A stretch of 64,000 nt of DNA from Mangrovimicrobium sediminis (GTDB taxonomy: Bacteria > Pseudomonadota > Gammaproteobacteria > Pseudomonadales > Halieaceae). Positions 20,046-30,772 of the stretch are shown here, in pieces. A program made the translations under genes and the position numbers. How positions within the stretch are numbered: the stretch's first letter is position 1; every line of letters begins with the position of its first letter. Location: positions 535,880-599,879 of the forward strand of contig NZ_SRLE01000006.1 in assembly GCF_004745945.1 (NCBI RefSeq). Direction: 5' to 3'. The notes beneath the pieces are model-generated. The model did no database searches. It had not been told where the DNA came from and saw nothing but the letters and a program-made list of their open reading frames with translations.

Positions 20046-22169
20046 ATGGCAACCCATGTGCACTACACGCTGCGCGAGAACACCGCGCTGATTCGCATCG
20101 ACAACCCGCCGGTCAACGGCCTGGGCCAGGCGGTGCGCGCCGGCCTGCAGGCGGCCTTCCGCCAGGCCGCCGCCGACCCGGCGGTGGAAACCATCGTACT
20201 CGCCTCCGCCACCGGCAGTTTCAGCGCCGGCGCCGACATCACCGAGTTCGCCAGCGGCGGTTTCGACGCCGAGCCGGAGCTGCCGGGCCTGCTCACCGAG
20301 ATCGAGGAGAGCGACAAACTGGTGGTGGCCGCCATCGACGGCGTCGCCCTGGGCGGCGGCCTGGAGCTGGCACTGGCCGCGGACTACCGCATCGCCGCCC
20401 CCGGCGCGCGGGTCGGCCTGCCCGAGGTGCAACTGGGGCTGATCCCCGGCGCCGGCGGCACCCAGCGCCTGCCGCGCCTGACCGGTGCCGAGGCTGCGCT
20501 GGACATGATCACCTCCGGCAAACCCATCGATGCCGAGCGCGGACTGGCCCTGGGCTGCGTCGACCGCCTGTGCGGCGCCGAGGAGCCCCTGCTGGACGCT
20601 GCCATCGCCTACGCGCGCGACCTGCACCGTCACCAGGCGCCGCTGCGCTCCTGCGCACAAATGTCGGTGGACATGCAGTCACTGCCGGAAGATTTCTTCG
20701 CCGCGACGCGCAGCCGCATCGCCGCCCGCCAGCGCGGCTTCCTCGCCCCGCTGGCCTGCGTGGATGCAGTGGAAGCCGCCTGTACCCTGCCCCTGGACCA
20801 GGGCCTGGCGCGCGAGCGCGAGCTGTTCGCCCGGTGCCTGGCCAGCCCCCAGGCCCGCGCCCAGCAACACCTGTTCTTCGCCGAGCGCGCCGCGGCGCGG
20901 GTGCCCGGTGTGCCGCGCGACACCGCCGCGCGCGAGGTGCGCAAGGTTGCGGTGATCGGCGCCGGCACCATGGGCGGCGGTATCGCCATGAACTTCCTCA
21001 ATGGCGGTATTCCCACCGTGCTGCTGGACCTGGGGGAAGAGTCGCTGCAGCGCGGCGTGGAGATCATCGGCAAGAACTACGCGATCAGCGCCAGCAAGGG
21101 GCGCATCAGCGATGTGGATGTGCGTGCGCGGCTGGCACTGCTGCAGCCGACTACCGACTACGCCGACCTCGCCGATGCGGACCTGGTGATCGAGGCGGTG
21201 TTCGAGCGCATGGACATCAAGCAGGCCGTGTTCAGGCAACTGGACGCCGTGTGCAAGCCCGGCGCGATCCTCGCCAGCAACACCTCCACCCTGGACGTGG
21301 ACGCCATCGCCGCGGCCACCGCGCGCCCGGGAGATGTTATCGGCATGCACTTCTTCAGCCCGGCCAACGTGATGCGCCTGCTGGAAGTGGTGCGCGGCCG
21401 CGACAGCGCCGCCGACGCCATCGTCACCGCACAGAAGATCGCCCGGCGTATCGGCAAGCTGCCAGTGGTGGTCGGCGTGTGCTTCGGCTTCGTCGGCAAC
21501 CGCATGCTCGAACCCTATGGTCGCGAGGCCATGCGCCTGGTGCTGGAGGGCGCCAGCCCGGCACAGGTGGACGGTGTGCTCACCGGGTTCGGCCTGGCCA
21601 TGGGCCTGTGCGCGATGAGCGACCTGGCCGGCATCGACGTCGGCTACCTGACCCGCGAGGGCAACCGCGCCGCCATCGCCCACGATCCCGGTTACGCCAT
21701 CGTCGCCGACCGCCTGTACCAGGCCGGCCACTACGGCCAGAAAACCGGCTGCGGCTTTTATCGCTACGAAGGCCGCGAGCGCTCGGAGAATCCCGAGGTC
21801 GAGAACATCGCCGTGGCCGCGGCGACAGCCCTGGGTATCGCACGCCGGGAAATTTCCGACGAGGAAATCCTCGAGCGCTGCCTGTACCCGCTGATCAACG
21901 AGGGTGCGCAGATCCTCGACGAGGGCATCGCCGCCCGCGCCAGCGACTGCGACCTGGTCTACGTCAACGGCTACGGCTTTCCCGCCTGGCGCGGCGGCCC
22001 CATGCAGTGGGCCGACGAGATCGGGCTGGACAAGGTGCTGGCCGGGATGCAACGGTACCGTGAACAACTGGGCGAGTACGGCGAGACCTGGTTCCGCCCC
22101 GCCCCGCTTCTGCAACGCCTGGCGCAAGCCGGCGAGCGCTTCGCTGATTTCGACGCGCGCAACGCCTGA
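20046..22169 (+). CDS. Bifunctional enoyl-CoA hydratase / 3-hydroxyacyl-CoA dehydrogenase
   Basis: Fatty-acid beta-oxidation enzyme of 707 residues. An N-terminal crotonase domain (ATGSFSAGADITEFA near 58-72; PEVQLGLIPGAGGTQRLPRL near 125-144, with the catalytic Glu pair) precedes an NAD-binding domain (VIGAGTMGGGIAMNFLNGG near 305) and two C-terminal dehydrogenase domains. This one-chain order is that of FadB/FadJ or peroxisomal multifunctional enzymes. The ATG at 20046 begins THVHYTLRENTALIRIDNPP, a normal crotonase start. Followed after 15 bases by an acyl-CoA dehydrogenase gene, forming a pathway pair. Confidence 0.93.
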   Translation: MATHVHYTLRENTALIRIDNPPVNGLGQAVRAGLQAAFRQAAADPAVETIVLASATGSFSAGADITEFASGGFDAEPELPGLLTEIEESDKLVVAAIDGVALGGGLELALAADYRIAAPGARVGLPEVQLGLIPGAGGTQRLPRLTGAEAALDMITSGKPIDAERGLALGCVDRLCGAEEPLLDAAIAYARDLHRHQAPLRSCAQMSVDMQSLPEDFFAATRSRIAARQRGFLAPLACVDAVEAACTLPLDQGLARERELFARCLASPQARAQQHLFFAERAAARVPGVPRDTAAREVRKVAVIGAGTMGGGIAMNFLNGGIPTVLLDLGEESLQRGVEIIGKNYAISASKGRISDVDVRARLALLQPTTDYADLADADLVIEAVFERMDIKQAVFRQLDAVCKPGAILASNTSTLDVDAIAAATARPGDVIGMHFFSPANVMRLLEVVRGRDSAADAIVTAQKIARRIGKLPVVVGVCFGFVGNRMLEPYGREAMRLVLEGASPAQVDGVLTGFGLAMGLCAMSDLAGIDVGYLTREGNRAAIAHDPGYAIVADRLYQAGHYGQKTGCGFYRYEGRERSENPEVENIAVAAATALGIARREISDEEILERCLYPLINEGAQILDEGIAARASDCDLVYVNGYGFPAWRGGPMQWADEIGLDKVLAGMQRYREQLGEYGETWFRPAPLLQRLAQAGERFADFDARNA

Positions 22170-22184
22170 CCCCTGGAGTCGACC

Positions 22185-23969
<1,785 letters not shown>

Positions 23970-23998
23970 ACTGGCTCGGCTGAACCGGGCAGTCCACC

Positions 23999-25174
23999 TC
24001 AGGGCCGGTTGCGGCCCAGGCGGTCGTGGCTGCTTACCCACTCCTCGGACACCACCGCCGCGCCCAACGAGATCTCGCCGCACAGCACCGTGGCGGCGAT
24101 GATCTCCGCCAGCTTCCTCGCCTTGCCGTCGCCGTAGCAGCCCAGCGCCTGCAGGCATTCCTTCTGCGTGGCGAGGCCAGTCCCGCCGCCGTAGGTGGCG
24201 ACGATCAGCGAGGGCAGGGTCACCGAGTAGTAATAATCGCCGTCGGGCGTCACCTCGACGTAGTTGAGGCTGGCGTGGGACTCCGCCACATTGGCCTCGT
24301 CCTGCCCGGTGGCGATGAACACCGCGGCAATGCCGTTGGCCGGGTGCACGCCGTTGTGCACGGCGCCGGCCATCAGGCCGCCCAGTTGCGAGGTCTGGCG
24401 CGCGGCGAACATCTGCTCCGGGGTCGCGCGCAGGCGCTCCTCGACCAGCGCGCGCGGCAGGGTGACCTCGGCGATCACCCGCTTGCCGCGGCTGTGCAGG
24501 GTGTTCATCTGTGAGTGCTTCTTGTCCGTGTCGATATTGCCCGAGAGCAGGTAGCGCACGAGATTGCCCGTGTAGTTCTGCAGTATCCACTGGCAGGCGG
24601 CGTAGGTGGCCTTGCCCGCCATGTTCTGCCCGGCGGCGTCGCCGGTGGTGTAGTTGAAGCGCAGGTAGAGCATGCGGCTGGCGTGGTACTGCTCGATGTT
24701 GCGCAGGCGTCCGCTACGCGTGGTGGTCTGCGCCGCGGCGCGGATACCCTCGAGGTTGTCCGCCACCCAGGTGCCGAAGTCCCGCGCATCGCGGGCGTTG
24801 GCGAAGATGAACACCGGGGAGCGCTGCATGGCGTCGTCCACCACCGTGGTGGTGATGCCGCCGGCGGCGCGGGTGATGCTCATGCCGCGGCTGTAGCTGG
24901 CCACCAGGGTGCCCTCGGTGGTCGCCATGGGCACGTAGAAATCGCCCTGGGCGTGTTCGCCGTTGACCAGCAGCGGGCCGGCGAAACCGACCGGCATCTG
25001 CACCACGCCGGTGAAGTTCTCGATATTGCCGGGCAGGATGCCCGGGTCGAAGGAGTACTGCCCGGTGTGCTCCAGGCTGGCGCCGGTGAACTCCTCGACG
25101 AAGCGGCGACGCTCTGCCGCTGCCTCCCGGGTATAGTCGTTGTCCGCGGAACGCGGGATTTTTTTACCACTCAC
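23999..25174 (-). CDS. Class I hydroxymethylglutaryl-CoA reductase
   Basis: Predicted soluble HMG-CoA reductase of 391 residues interconverting HMG-CoA and mevalonate. Catalytic signatures of the family are present: ENFTGVVQMPVGFAGPLL, TTEGTLVAS with the catalytic Glu near 87, RFNYTTGDAAGQNM, NIDTDKKHSQMN with the Lys, ATGQDEA with the Asp, GGGTGLATQKE and a terminal SSHDRLGRNR with the His. These match the eukaryote/archaea-type class I more than the Pseudomonas mevalonii catabolic class II. GTG start with AGGGGG upstream. Last gene of a leftward set with a thioesterase and alcohol dehydrogenase. No other mevalonate-pathway gene is in the window. Confidence 0.9.
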   Translation of the reverse strand: MSGKKIPRSADNDYTREAAAERRRFVEEFTGASLEHTGQYSFDPGILPGNIENFTGVVQMPVGFAGPLLVNGEHAQGDFYVPMATTEGTLVASYSRGMSITRAAGGITTTVVDDAMQRSPVFIFANARDARDFGTWVADNLEGIRAAAQTTTRSGRLRNIEQYHASRMLYLRFNYTTGDAAGQNMAGKATYAACQWILQNYTGNLVRYLLSGNIDTDKKHSQMNTLHSRGKRVIAEVTLPRALVEERLRATPEQMFAARQTSQLGGLMAGAVHNGVHPANGIAAVFIATGQDEANVAESHASLNYVEVTPDGDYYYSVTLPSLIVATYGGGTGLATQKECLQALGCYGDGKARKLAEIIAATVLCGEISLGAAVVSEEWVSSHDRLGRNRP

Positions 25175-25224
25175 AGTCGTGCCCCCTGGTTATCGTTATG
25201 TCCTGGCCGCCGGACGGCCGTCTG

Positions 25225-25674
25225 TCAGTCACCCACCCGCAGCCGTTCCAGGCCCTCGCGCAGGCGGCCCTCGATGGGCGTGGGCCGCTCGTTGTCGCGG
25301 TCGACGAACACGTGGGTGAAGGTGCCATGCGCGCTGGCCTGCTGGCTGCCCGCGTGAAAGATCGCAATGCCGTACTGCACCGACGAAGTGCCGATACGGT
25401 TGACGCGCAAGCCCCCTTCCAGGTGCTGCGGAAAGGCCAGCGCGCTCTTGTAGTGGCACTCGGAATGCACCACGTAGCCGACGCTGCCGCCACCGTGGAT
25501 ATCCAGCCCGCACTCGCGGATGAGGAAGGTGTTGGCGACGGTGTCGAAGTAGGAGTAGTAGGTGACGTTGTTGATATGCCCGTAGACATCGTTGTCCATC
25601 CAGCGCGTGTTCAGCGCCAGGTACCAGCGGTAGTTTTCGCGCAGGCCCGGATCGGGCAGTGAATTTTCGGTCAT
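25225..25674 (-). CDS. Acyl-CoA thioesterase (4-hydroxybenzoyl-CoA thioesterase/hot-dog family)
   Basis: Hot-dog fold protein of 149 residues predicted to hydrolyse an acyl-CoA. The signature RWMDNDVYGHINNVTYYSYFDT near 25-46 contains the Asp (D30-type) nucleophile region of YbgC/4HBT enzymes. Cytoplasmic. Start at 25674 is supported by AGGGAG upstream; longer frames are unconserved. Lies between the HMG-CoA reductase and alcohol dehydrogenase genes with gaps of about 50 bases on each side, consistent with one operon. Confidence 0.88.
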   Translation of the reverse strand: MTENSLPDPGLRENYRWYLALNTRWMDNDVYGHINNVTYYSYFDTVANTFLIRECGLDIHGGGSVGYVVHSECHYKSALAFPQHLEGGLRVNRIGTSSVQYGIAIFHAGSQQASAHGTFTHVFVDRDNERPTPIEGRLREGLERLRVGD

Positions 25675-25723
25675 GGCGGAACGGCTCCCTCGCGCGGTGG
25701 ATGACGTGGCGGCGGGCTTCACC

Positions 25724-26884
25724 CTAGTGGTACGCGGCGCGGTAGATGGCGAGGGCGTCGGACTCGGCTACCGTGCGCGGGTTGTTGACCAGCAGGCGCT
25801 GCTGCTGCATCGCCTCGGCCGCCAGCAGCGGCAGGTCCGCCGCCGGCACCCCGGCGGCGGACAGCGTGGCCGGCAGGCCGAGGTCGGCGATCAGCGCGCG
25901 GAAGTAGGCCTCGAGTTGCGCGGCGCGGCCCTGTTCCGTCGCGGCGAGGTCCTGTTCAGGCACCAGTATTGCCGCGAGCTCGGCGTAGTCTGTTTGTGCC
26001 GCGGCGCTGTTGAAGCGCAACACCTCGGGCAGCACCAGCGAATTACTCAGCCCGTGCGGAATATGGTACTGGCCGCCCAGGGGATAGGCCAGCGCGTGCA
26101 CCGCCGCCACCGGCGCATTGGCGAAGGCCTGCCCGGCGAGGCAGGCGCCGAGCAGCATGGCCTGGCGCGCGGCGAGGTCGGCGCCGTTCGCCACCGCGGT
26201 GCGGATACTGCCGCCGAGCAGGCGCAGGGCCTCGCGCGCCAGCAGGTCGCTGTAGGGATTCTTGCGCAGCGCGCTGGTGTAGGCCTCCACCGCGTGCACC
26301 ATGGCGTCGACACCGGTCATCGCAGTGATCGCCGGCGGCAGGCCGAGGGTGAGTTCGGCGTCGAGCAGGGCGACGTCCGGGTACAGGTGGCTGGAGACCA
26401 CGCCGGTCTTGGTCGTCTCGCCGGTGGTGACGATGGCCACGGCGGTGACTTCCGAGCCGGTGCCCGCCGTGGTCGGCACCAGCACCAGCGGCAGGCGCGG
26501 ACCGCTGGCGACCTCCACCCCGTACACCTCGGCGAGCGCCTGGCCGGAGCCGGCCAGCAGGGCGACCAGCTTGGCGGTGTCCAGCGAACTGCCGCCGCCG
26601 ACCCCGACCACGCCATCGACCTGCGCCGCCGTAGCGCTCTCCAGCGCCGCAAGCACCGTGGCCTCGGGTGGGTCGGCGACGACCCCGGCGAAAACTGCCG
26701 CGTGCATGCCGGCCTCGCGCAACAACCCGGCCACGCGATCCAGCAGGCCGAGATCGGCAATGCCGCGGTCGCTGACCAGCAGCGGGCGGCGGATTCCCGC
26801 GCTTGCACAGATTTCCGCAATACGCTGCAGCCCGCCGCTCTCGCAGACAATGGATTTGCTGGTAGTGAAAGTGAAATTCTGCAT
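25724..26884 (-). CDS. Iron-containing alcohol dehydrogenase
   Basis: NAD(P)-dependent, group III dehydrogenase of 386 residues interconverting an alcohol and an aldehyde. GVGGGSSLDTAKLVA near 95-109 binds the nucleotide; PTTAGTGSEVTAVAI near 137 is the second signature; metal ligands are expected in TGVDAMVHAVEAY near 195 and HALAYPLGGQYHIPHG near 260-275. Full length for the family. Substrate cannot be told; context with a thioesterase and HMG-CoA reductase suggests acyl or isoprenoid intermediates. Confidence 0.92.
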   Translation of the reverse strand: MQNFTFTTSKSIVCESGGLQRIAEICASAGIRRPLLVSDRGIADLGLLDRVAGLLREAGMHAAVFAGVVADPPEATVLAALESATAAQVDGVVGVGGGSSLDTAKLVALLAGSGQALAEVYGVEVASGPRLPLVLVPTTAGTGSEVTAVAIVTTGETTKTGVVSSHLYPDVALLDAELTLGLPPAITAMTGVDAMVHAVEAYTSALRKNPYSDLLAREALRLLGGSIRTAVANGADLAARQAMLLGACLAGQAFANAPVAAVHALAYPLGGQYHIPHGLSNSLVLPEVLRFNSAAAQTDYAELAAILVPEQDLAATEQGRAAQLEAYFRALIADLGLPATLSAAGVPAADLPLLAAEAMQQQRLLVNNPRTVAESDALAIYRAAYH

Positions 26885-26994
26885 TCGCCGGTGGACCCGC
26901 GCCTGTTATCCCACCGGATTCTAGACCAGCATGCGTCCGGCACAATGGCGATTCCCGCCAATCACACTGACGATTAAGCTCCCGCCAGTCCTGC

Positions 26995-28062
26995 CTAGGG
27001 CAGTTGCAGCGGTGTGCGCGCGCCCTGGTCCGCGGCGCGATACTGGCCCGGGGTGATGCCCGTCCACTTCTTGAAGGCGCGGAAGAATACGCTGACCTCA
27101 TCGAAGCCCAGGCGCTCGGCGATCTCGCGGTTGCTGATGCCGGAGCAGGCCAGGTAGTGCAGCGCCGCCTCCATGCGGCACTCGTCCTTGAGACGCTGGA
27201 AGGAGCTGCCCTCCATCTGCAAATGGCGGCGCAGGGTGGTCACGGACATGTTGAGCCGCTGCGCGATCTGGTCCGCGCACAGCGTGGTATCGCCGAGGTT
27301 CTGGTTGAGCAGCGCCTTGACCCGCGCCTGGGTGGACTGGCTGCGCTCGACGTTGATGACCAGGCCATAGGGCGCCGTGCGCAGGAACTCCTCCATGCTC
27401 TCCTCGTTCTGCACCACCGGGAAGTCCAGGTAGCTGGCGGGAAACTCGAGGCCGTTGAAGGGCGCGTCGAAGACCAGTTCGCCGCAGGTGAACTGGGCCA
27501 TCTCCCAGTGCTGTTCCGGGCGCGGAAAGGTGAACACGCTGCGGTTGGTTTTCAGCTCGCTGCCGATCAGCCAGCTCCAGTGGCGCTGCCAGGCGGCCAG
27601 CGTGGTGCGGATCACCGCCGGCGAGGCGCTGCGCACGGCGGCCTCGAATTCGCTCTCGCGATCGCGCTTGAGCGGTGCGAGCTGTACCCGGGCGGTGTCA
27701 CCCTCCTCCTGCAGCAGCACGCTGATCTGGAAGCCGCGGCACACCCGGCCGAAATCCCAGGCCCGCTGCAGCGCCTGGCGCAGGTCCCGCGAGTGCACCA
27801 TGAGCAGGGACAGCAGGCGGAACGAACCCGGCGGGATGCGCCCGCCGCTGAGCATGCCGAACCACTCGTCGGACATCACGGCCATGGCGTGGCGGTACAG
27901 CTCGCCGTAGCGCGAGGCGGAAAAATAGCGCTGCCCGTCGATCTCGTCGCGGTCGATGCCGGCATCGCGCAGCAGCCGCCCGGTGTCGTAGCCGCGCTCG
28001 GCGACCATTGCCAGCAGGGTGGAAAGATAACTGGTGGGTATGGTGATTTCTTCGCTGGTCAT
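26995..28062 (-). CDS. AraC-family transcriptional regulator
   Basis: DNA-binding regulator of 355 residues with an N-terminal arabinose-binding-like (OruR/ArgR-type) domain and a C-terminal double helix-turn-helix near 250-345. The C-terminal signature EIAERLGFDEVSVFFRAFKKWTGITPGQYR is clear and complete. ATG at 28062 (MTSEEITIP) is preferred over a longer start at 28110. It heads the leftward set with the alcohol dehydrogenase, thioesterase and HMG-CoA reductase and is divergent from the TonB receptor; it may control either side. Confidence 0.92.
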   Translation of the reverse strand: MTSEEITIPTSYLSTLLAMVAERGYDTGRLLRDAGIDRDEIDGQRYFSASRYGELYRHAMAVMSDEWFGMLSGGRIPPGSFRLLSLLMVHSRDLRQALQRAWDFGRVCRGFQISVLLQEEGDTARVQLAPLKRDRESEFEAAVRSASPAVIRTTLAAWQRHWSWLIGSELKTNRSVFTFPRPEQHWEMAQFTCGELVFDAPFNGLEFPASYLDFPVVQNEESMEEFLRTAPYGLVINVERSQSTQARVKALLNQNLGDTTLCADQIAQRLNMSVTTLRRHLQMEGSSFQRLKDECRMEAALHYLACSGISNREIAERLGFDEVSVFFRAFKKWTGITPGQYRAADQGARTPLQLP

Positions 28063-28173
28063 CCGCCGTGTGCTTCCGACTGGCCCTGTTTTTATTGTTG
28101 CCGCGCGCAACCAATTGCAAGCTCAGCGCGACCCTGAGGGGGAATGATGCACCGCCCGCGCGCCGAAGTACAT

Positions 28174-28231
28174 GGCGTAAAAACACGGCGCTTTTGGTAA
28201 GTCAGTATGGCGGGAATTGTTATTTTACGCC
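28174..28231. promoter_or_regulatory. Inverted repeat between araC-type and TonB-receptor genes
   Basis: GGCGTAAAA at 28174-28182 recurs as TTTTACGCC at 28223-28231, a perfect 9-bp dyad with 40 bases between, in the divergent promoter region. Wide half-site spacing is compatible with binding and looping by the neighbouring AraC-type protein. Function is inferred from position only. Confidence 0.4.
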
Positions 28232-28356
28232 TTTTACCTTTGGGCTACGCTGCCAGCCAGCTCGGGTTCCAGATGCACCGCAATGCGTGTAACTGCCCGT
28301 GACTGCACCAACAAAATCATGTCATTCCCGGCGAATAATAATAGGGGGAAGCAGCG

Positions 28357-30660
28357 ATGCGACCGATCAAGCAGCAAGCGGTATCAGGCCCGGCGCGGGC
28401 ATTCCACGGGCGCCTTGCGCTGGCACTGGCGGTGAGCCTGGCCGCCGGGCACGCGGGGGTCGCAGTGGCCCAGGGCGCCCGGCCGGGGGTCAACCAGGTC
28501 CTCCTCGAAGAAGTCATTGTCACTGCGCGCAAGCGCGAGGAAAGCGTGCAGGCGGTGCCCCTGTCGGTCTCCGCCTACAGCGGCGACCAGCTCGACGCGC
28601 TCAAGGTCCGCGACCTGCAGAGCCTGTCGGTGGGCATGCCCAACGTCGCCCTGGATGACGCCGCCACCGCGCGCGGCTACGCCAACTTCGCCATTCGCGG
28701 CCTGGGTATCAATAGCTCGATCGTCTCCATCGACCCGACCGTCGGCGTCTTCGTCGACGGCGTCTACCTCGGCCTGCCCGCGGGCACCGTGTTCGACGTG
28801 TTCGACCTGGAGCGCATCGAAGTGCTGCGCGGCCCCCAGGGCACCCTGTTCGGCCGCAACGTGACCGGCGGCGCGGTACTGATCAGCACGCGCAAGCCCG
28901 GCGAGGAACTGGAGGCGAGCGTGCGCGCTGCGATCGACGGCGGCGACCAGGGCGGGCTGAACAAGTACCTGATGGGCACCATCGGCGGTCCCATCACCGA
29001 CACCCTGGGCGGCAAGTTCACCGCCTACTACAACGATGACGACGGCTGGTTCGAGAACGAGTTCACCGGCGACGACTTCGGCGCGGTGGAGCAGACCATG
29101 TTCCGCGGCGTCGGCGTGTGGTCGCCGGGCGAGCGCACCGAATTGATCCTGCGCTGGGAGCACGCGGAGAACGACAGCGACGGCCCCGCCAGCCAGAACC
29201 ACGTCAACGGCTCCGGCGTGCCCGGCGCCTTCGCCACCTTCGACCGCGACAGCCACGACCTGTCCATCGACGAAGAGGGCTACTACAACACCGAAACCGA
29301 TTTCGTCACCCTGGAATTCAACCAGGATGTCGCCTTCGGCGACGGCACCATCACCAACATCTTCGGCTGGCGCAACTACGAGGCCGAGAGCCGCGGCGAT
29401 ATCGACTCGCAACCGGTGTGGCTGTTCCACTCCGGCACCTGGACCGAAGCCGAGCAGTTCAGCAACGAACTGCGCTACTCCGGCACCTTCGCCGACCGCG
29501 CCGCGGTGACCACCGGCCTGTACTATTTCACCAACGACATCGACTACCACGAGCGCCGCGAACTGCTGGGCATCGCCACCGGCGGCATTGCCCCGGCGGC
29601 AATCTTTGACGGCGGCGGCTACTACAGCGTCGACACCTATGCCGCCTTCGGCGCCCTGGACTACAACCTCACCGATTCACTGATTCTCAACCTCGGCCTG
29701 CGCTACACCTACGAGGAGAAAGAGGCGGAGGTCGCCTCCCTCAGCCAGAACATCTCCCAGGGCGGTGCACCCACCTGCAACCTGGTGAGCCCGGCGCCCG
29801 GCGAGGCCACCTGTACGCCCGACTTCATCGACGACGAGGACTGGTCGAGCTGGTCGCCCAAGGTGGGCATGACCTACGAGCTGTCCGACAACTCGCGCGT
29901 CTACGGCCACTGGACCCGCGGCTTCCGCTCCGGCGGTTACAACCTGCGCAACACCTCCTTCGACCCGGCGGATGTGCCCGGACCCTTCGACGAGGAAACC
30001 GTGGACAACTTCGAGCTGGGCTACAAGTCCGAGTGGGACCGCGGCCGCCTGAACCTGGCGCTGTTCTACAACGAGGTCGAGGATATGCAGCGCGAGCTGA
30101 ACTTCGCCGGTCCGATCGGCGTCATCCAGCTGGTGCGCAACACCGCCGACGCCGAGATCCTCGGCGTGGAAGTCGACGGCGCGTTCTCCATCACCGACAC
30201 CCTGCTGCTCACCGGTTCCGTGGGCTGGATCGACGCCAGCTACAGCGACGTGAGCGCCGACCTCAACCGCGACGGCGTGATCGACGGCGCCGACAAGGCC
30301 CTGGACCTGCCGCGCGCCGCGGAGTGGACGTACAGCATCGGCCTCAACCACGAGCTGGCGCTGGGCGACTGGGGCTACCTTGCCTCGCGGCTGAGCTACG
30401 CCTACCGCGACGACTCCGCCTACACCGACGACAACCTCGGCTACCTGCTGGACCAGGAGATCCTCGACGCGGGCATCGACTTCCATTCCGCGAACGGCAA
30501 CTGGACCGTCGGCATCTACGGCAACAACCTGCTCGACGACGTCAAGCACGGCGGCGACACCCAACTGCCGGACACCATCTCCGGTGTACCCGCCGGCGGC
30601 ACCTTCGCACCGCTGGCCAAAGGCCGCTACTATGGTGTGCAGGTGACCTGGAACCTCTGA
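28357..30660 (+). CDS. TonB-dependent outer-membrane receptor
   Basis: Outer-membrane active transporter of 767 residues. Signal peptide with a hydrophobic core LALALAVSLAAGHAGVAVAQ, then the TonB box EEVIVTARKREES near 50, the plug domain (VDGVYLGLPAGTVFDVFDLERIEVLRGPQGTLFGRN near 130-165 across two signatures) and a 22-strand barrel ending in VQVTWNL with the terminal aromatic-rich strand. The class resembles receptors for complex carbon compounds, such as lipids or steroids, more than siderophores, but the ligand is unknown. Ribosome site AGGGGGA. Followed by a strong terminator. Confidence 0.93.
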   Translation: MRPIKQQAVSGPARAFHGRLALALAVSLAAGHAGVAVAQGARPGVNQVLLEEVIVTARKREESVQAVPLSVSAYSGDQLDALKVRDLQSLSVGMPNVALDDAATARGYANFAIRGLGINSSIVSIDPTVGVFVDGVYLGLPAGTVFDVFDLERIEVLRGPQGTLFGRNVTGGAVLISTRKPGEELEASVRAAIDGGDQGGLNKYLMGTIGGPITDTLGGKFTAYYNDDDGWFENEFTGDDFGAVEQTMFRGVGVWSPGERTELILRWEHAENDSDGPASQNHVNGSGVPGAFATFDRDSHDLSIDEEGYYNTETDFVTLEFNQDVAFGDGTITNIFGWRNYEAESRGDIDSQPVWLFHSGTWTEAEQFSNELRYSGTFADRAAVTTGLYYFTNDIDYHERRELLGIATGGIAPAAIFDGGGYYSVDTYAAFGALDYNLTDSLILNLGLRYTYEEKEAEVASLSQNISQGGAPTCNLVSPAPGEATCTPDFIDDEDWSSWSPKVGMTYELSDNSRVYGHWTRGFRSGGYNLRNTSFDPADVPGPFDEETVDNFELGYKSEWDRGRLNLALFYNEVEDMQRELNFAGPIGVIQLVRNTADAEILGVEVDGAFSITDTLLLTGSVGWIDASYSDVSADLNRDGVIDGADKALDLPRAAEWTYSIGLNHELALGDWGYLASRLSYAYRDDSAYTDDNLGYLLDQEILDAGIDFHSANGNWTVGIYGNNLLDDVKHGGDTQLPDTISGVPAGGTFAPLAKGRYYGVQVTWNL

Positions 30661-30697
30661 GTGCTGTGACCGCGCGCCGTGCCAGCGGCCGCGTTTC

Positions 30698-30735
30698 GTG
30701 CGGGCCGGATGTGGGATCGGGTCCGCACCTTTTTT
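30698..30735 (+). terminator. Rho-independent terminator after the TonB receptor
   Basis: GTGCGGGCC (30698-30706) pairs with GGTCCGCAC (30720-30728) with one G-U pair, followed by C and six T. It ends the receptor transcript before the dehydrogenase gene. Confidence 0.8.
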
Positions 30736-30772
30736 CCTTTGCTGATTGAACCAACCACCCCGAGGTACCCCC

